Assembly: GCA_020345785.1 (NCBI GenBank)
Contig: CP070771.1
Span: 3,937,442 to 3,953,822, forward strand
Origin: Desulfobacterales bacterium
Lineage (GTDB): Bacteria; Desulfobacterota; Desulfobacteria; Desulfobacterales; JAFDCJ01
Length of the DNA stretch: 16,381 bases
Reading direction: 5' to 3'
In this document: positions 14,811-16,381 of the stretch, one piece after another
Layout of the letters: each line of letters starts with the position of its first letter
Numbering within the stretch: the first letter of the stretch is position 1
Notes under the pieces: model-generated
Databases searched by the model: none
Told to the model about the DNA's origin: nothing
The model's input: only the letters and a program-made list of their open reading frames with translations
Position numbers and translations under genes: made by a program

Positions 14811-14914
14811 ACACGGATAAACACGGATTACACAGATATATATCTGTCTTCATCAAAATTACAAAAGTAGCCCTAACTTCCTGAACATCTGTGGAGATCT
14901 GTGCAAATCTGTGT
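14811..14914. repeat. Facing arrays of a 10-bp-period unit (ACACGGAT/ATCTGTG)
   Basis: The left array on the plus strand is ACACGGAT (14811), ACACGGAT (14821) and ACACAGAT (14830). The right array is its inverted counterpart, ATCTGTG (14887), ATCTGTG (14897) and ATCTGTGT (14907). The period is 9-10 bp on both sides and about 50 bp lie between. It fills most of the gap between the metallopeptidase start and the end of the old-yellow-enzyme gene. No gene is seen. Confidence 0.65.
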
Positions 14915-14961
14915 CCAATTATCAGATAGCAAAATACAACCGTTTGTTTCTTTGTCCGGGC

Positions 14962-16083
14962 TTATTCGAATAACCCTCGATAGACAGCCCGCTTCTCTTT
15001 GGACCACCTCGGGCAGAATGCGGGTTTACCCTGCGTGACCAGCTGCATGCAGGCATCGCATTTGGGGCTGCATTTTAAAATCGCTTGATCCTGGCCGTTG
15101 CGCGCCTTTTGCGGCCACTGCGGATCCACCCATAGTACGCGCGCCAATCCGATCAGGTCCGCCTTTTGAGCTTTCAGTATGGATTCAGCCCTGGCTGAGG
15201 TCGAGATCCTGCCCGCGGCAATCACCGGCACGTTTACCACTTTTTTGACGGCGTCGGCCAGCGCAACCATGTAACCCGGCTTTCTGGATTTTTTAACGAC
15301 CTCGGGCAGGTAAAACGATTCATAGGTCCCTCCCATGGTCGAAATGTAAGCAACGCCGTTTTGCGCCAGGACCTGGGCCAGGACAAGGGACTCCTTCAGC
15401 TTCAAACCGTCGGGCAGCCATTCATCGGCCAGAAAACGATAGCCCACCGGAAAATCTCCCACTGCGTCTTTGACCCGTTTTAAAACTTCCAGGGGAAACC
15501 GGATGCGGTTGGCAAGCACGCCGCCATAGGCATCGGTGCGTTGATTGCTTCGCGGCGATACGAATTGGGCCAGCAGATAACCGGTGCCGCCATGAAGCTC
15601 CACAAGGTCAAACCCGGCTTGTTTCGCCCTTAAAGCGGCACCGGCAAATTGGCGGGCGATGGTGGTGATCTCTTTTTGGGTGAGCGCCCGCGGGATTCTA
15701 TTGAAAGCAGCTACCGCCGAAGGCGCCACCGGATCGGAAACATGGGCAAACCGGCCGGCATGATTGATCTGCAGGCCGGCCCGTGTCTTTTGATCTTTTA
15801 TGGTTGCGGCCAGCTCTGCAAGACCCGCTATGTATCGGTTGTGGTCACAGCGAATGGTTCGCGGTGAACCGCTGCCGCCCGGCGCAATGCTGGCATTTTC
15901 CACCATGATCATCGCGGTCCCGCTTTGGGCCATCAGTTTATAATGATAAAGCAGCAGTGGCGAAATCTTGCCGCCGGCAGCCGCATACCCCAGGTAAAGC
16001 GGTGCCATGGTAATACGGTTTTTCAATCTCAGCCCGTTTAAATTCAAAGGTTTAAAAAGGTTCGGGTAAACGGTTTTCTTCAT
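14962..16083 (-). CDS. Old yellow enzyme-family NAD(P)H:flavin oxidoreductase with C-terminal cysteine cluster
   Basis: The product is 373 aa. The start at 16083 is fixed by AAGGAGAT just upstream and by the family start MKKTVYPNLFKPLNLNGL. The FMN barrel spans about 5-325, with KNRITMAPLY, GLQINHAGR, HGGTGYLLAQFVSP, SNQRTDAYGG (Tyr186 in the proton-donor position), PVIAAGRIS and IGLARVLWVDP. After the barrel come four cysteines, C338-x3-C342-x2-C345-x11-C357, resembling the [4Fe-4S] site of 2-enoate and 2,4-dienoyl-CoA reductases. The protein then ends, so the FAD/NAD-binding half of those roughly 650-aa enzymes is absent. The second active-site residue of the usual H-x-x-[HN] pair is Thr167 here (H164-G-G-T). 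It probably reduces an activated C=C bond or a related substrate, with electrons from a partner. The upstream frame to 16182 is not part of the protein. Confidence 0.85.
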   Translation of the reverse strand: MKKTVYPNLFKPLNLNGLRLKNRITMAPLYLGYAAAGGKISPLLLYHYKLMAQSGTAMIMVENASIAPGGSGSPRTIRCDHNRYIAGLAELAATIKDQKTRAGLQINHAGRFAHVSDPVAPSAVAAFNRIPRALTQKEITTIARQFAGAALRAKQAGFDLVELHGGTGYLLAQFVSPRSNQRTDAYGGVLANRIRFPLEVLKRVKDAVGDFPVGYRFLADEWLPDGLKLKESLVLAQVLAQNGVAYISTMGGTYESFYLPEVVKKSRKPGYMVALADAVKKVVNVPVIAAGRISTSARAESILKAQKADLIGLARVLWVDPQWPQKARNGQDQAILKCSPKCDACMQLVTQGKPAFCPRWSKEKRAVYRGLFE

Positions 16084-16381
16084 TTTGGATCTCCTTATAT
16101 ACAATATTTCCAGGCTTCCTCTTCGCGGATATCGCGCACAAATACCAAGGCGGCCAGTGATCTGCCATAGGGTACAACGCAAACATTAAGTTCGACATCA
16201 CCTGAATTTCCTCATGCAATTCGCTCACCCGTTTTTTCACTCTGTTTTCAAAATGTTCCCGATAGCGCTTCAGCTCTAAGTGGGTCCGAATCCTTGACCT
16301 GAGGACGGATTTTTTAAAAGGCTTTGTTATGTAATCCGCGGCACCGACTTCAAATCCCCTTGCCTCCGTGTCTTCCGTGGT
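16052..16381 (-). CDS. Response regulator, C-terminal part, partial and probably disrupted
   Basis: The frame enters from the right edge. It reads GFEVGAADYITKPFKKSVL, the end of a CheY-like receiver with the conserved Lys-Pro of beta-5, then RIRTHLELKRYREHFENRV and a coiled-coil-like KKRVSELHEEIQ linker. The phospho-acceptor Asp lies outside the window. After about position 16205 the frame turns non-descript (FALYPMADHWPPWYLCAIS) and ends at 16052, inside the old-yellow-enzyme gene. Another minus-strand frame, 16205-16095, reads SGDVELNVCVVPYGR then SLAALVFVRDIREEEAWKYC. That looks like the end of a PAS domain, and it stops just before the ribosome site of the next gene. The likely history is a receiver-PAS protein that lost most of its PAS domain by an out-of-frame deletion. 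Confidence 0.55.
   Translation of the reverse strand, partial: TTEDTEARGFEVGAADYITKPFKKSVLRSRIRTHLELKRYREHFENRVKKRVSELHEEIQVMSNLMFALYPMADHWPPWYLCAISAKRKPGNIVYKEIQNEENRLPEPF

Noticed and set aside
16084..16182. Upstream extension of the old-yellow-enzyme gene
   Set aside because: AAGGAGAT and the family N-terminus place the start at 16083; the extension overlaps the PAS-like tail in another frame.
16360..16381. Intergenic CACGGAGG-type repeat at the right edge
   Set aside because: On the minus strand these bases are in frame with the receiver domain and encode an expected TEDTEARGFEVGA segment.

Overview
The window looks like a chromosomal segment of an anaerobic Desulfobacterota (deltaproteobacterial) organism. 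This is inferred, not measured. The grounds are an acetylene-hydratase-like molybdo/tungsto-enzyme, a xanthine-dehydrogenase-family large subunit, an old-yellow-enzyme protein with a cysteine cluster, a PEP-CTERM exported protein behind a sigma-54-type promoter, and many intergenic palindromic and short-period repeats. No rRNA, tRNA, CRISPR array, phage gene or transposase was found.

Left part (1-4378). A PilZ-domain gene runs off the left edge on the minus strand. A near-consensus sigma-70 promoter (499-527) then reads through a 14-codon mini-ORF into a RidA-family gene that lacks the family's catalytic arginine. A remnant of a DUF4143-type AAA ATPase follows, then an ion-transporter-superfamily permease of DASS/SLC13 type. 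Next is a PEP-CTERM protein with a -24/-12 promoter and upstream inverted repeats that could bind an activator. Downstream of it lie a REP/BIME-like inverted pair and a 136-bp near-perfect palindromic element.

Middle part (4379-10554, all minus strand). This holds an MFS transporter, an acetylene-hydratase-like molybdopterin oxidoreductase with a one-base frameshift near 7520, and a Mo-hydroxylase large subunit without its Fe-S and FAD subunits nearby. The three genes are co-oriented but separated by repeat-filled gaps, so co-transcription is possible but not shown. Import and redox conversion of an organic substrate is the natural guess; the substrate cannot be named.

Right part (10555-16381). 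A 47-residue protein gene, not recognised, has its own Shine-Dalgarno sequence and terminator. It is divergent from a two-gene operon made of a 366-aa protein of unknown function and a 570-codon reading frame. That frame joins a macro-like domain to a class V PLP-dependent enzyme and carries a strong internal ribosome site exactly at the domain boundary. This operon is the best candidate here for an undescribed system. A YgjP-type zinc metallopeptidase gene converges on it. The window ends with an old-yellow-enzyme gene and, at the right edge, the C-terminal part of a response regulator that seems to have suffered a deletion or frameshift.

At least three gaps (6727-6939, 10781-10864, 14811-14914) contain unrelated short-unit tandem arrays facing each other in inverted orientation. 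This shared design is the most unusual non-coding feature of the window.
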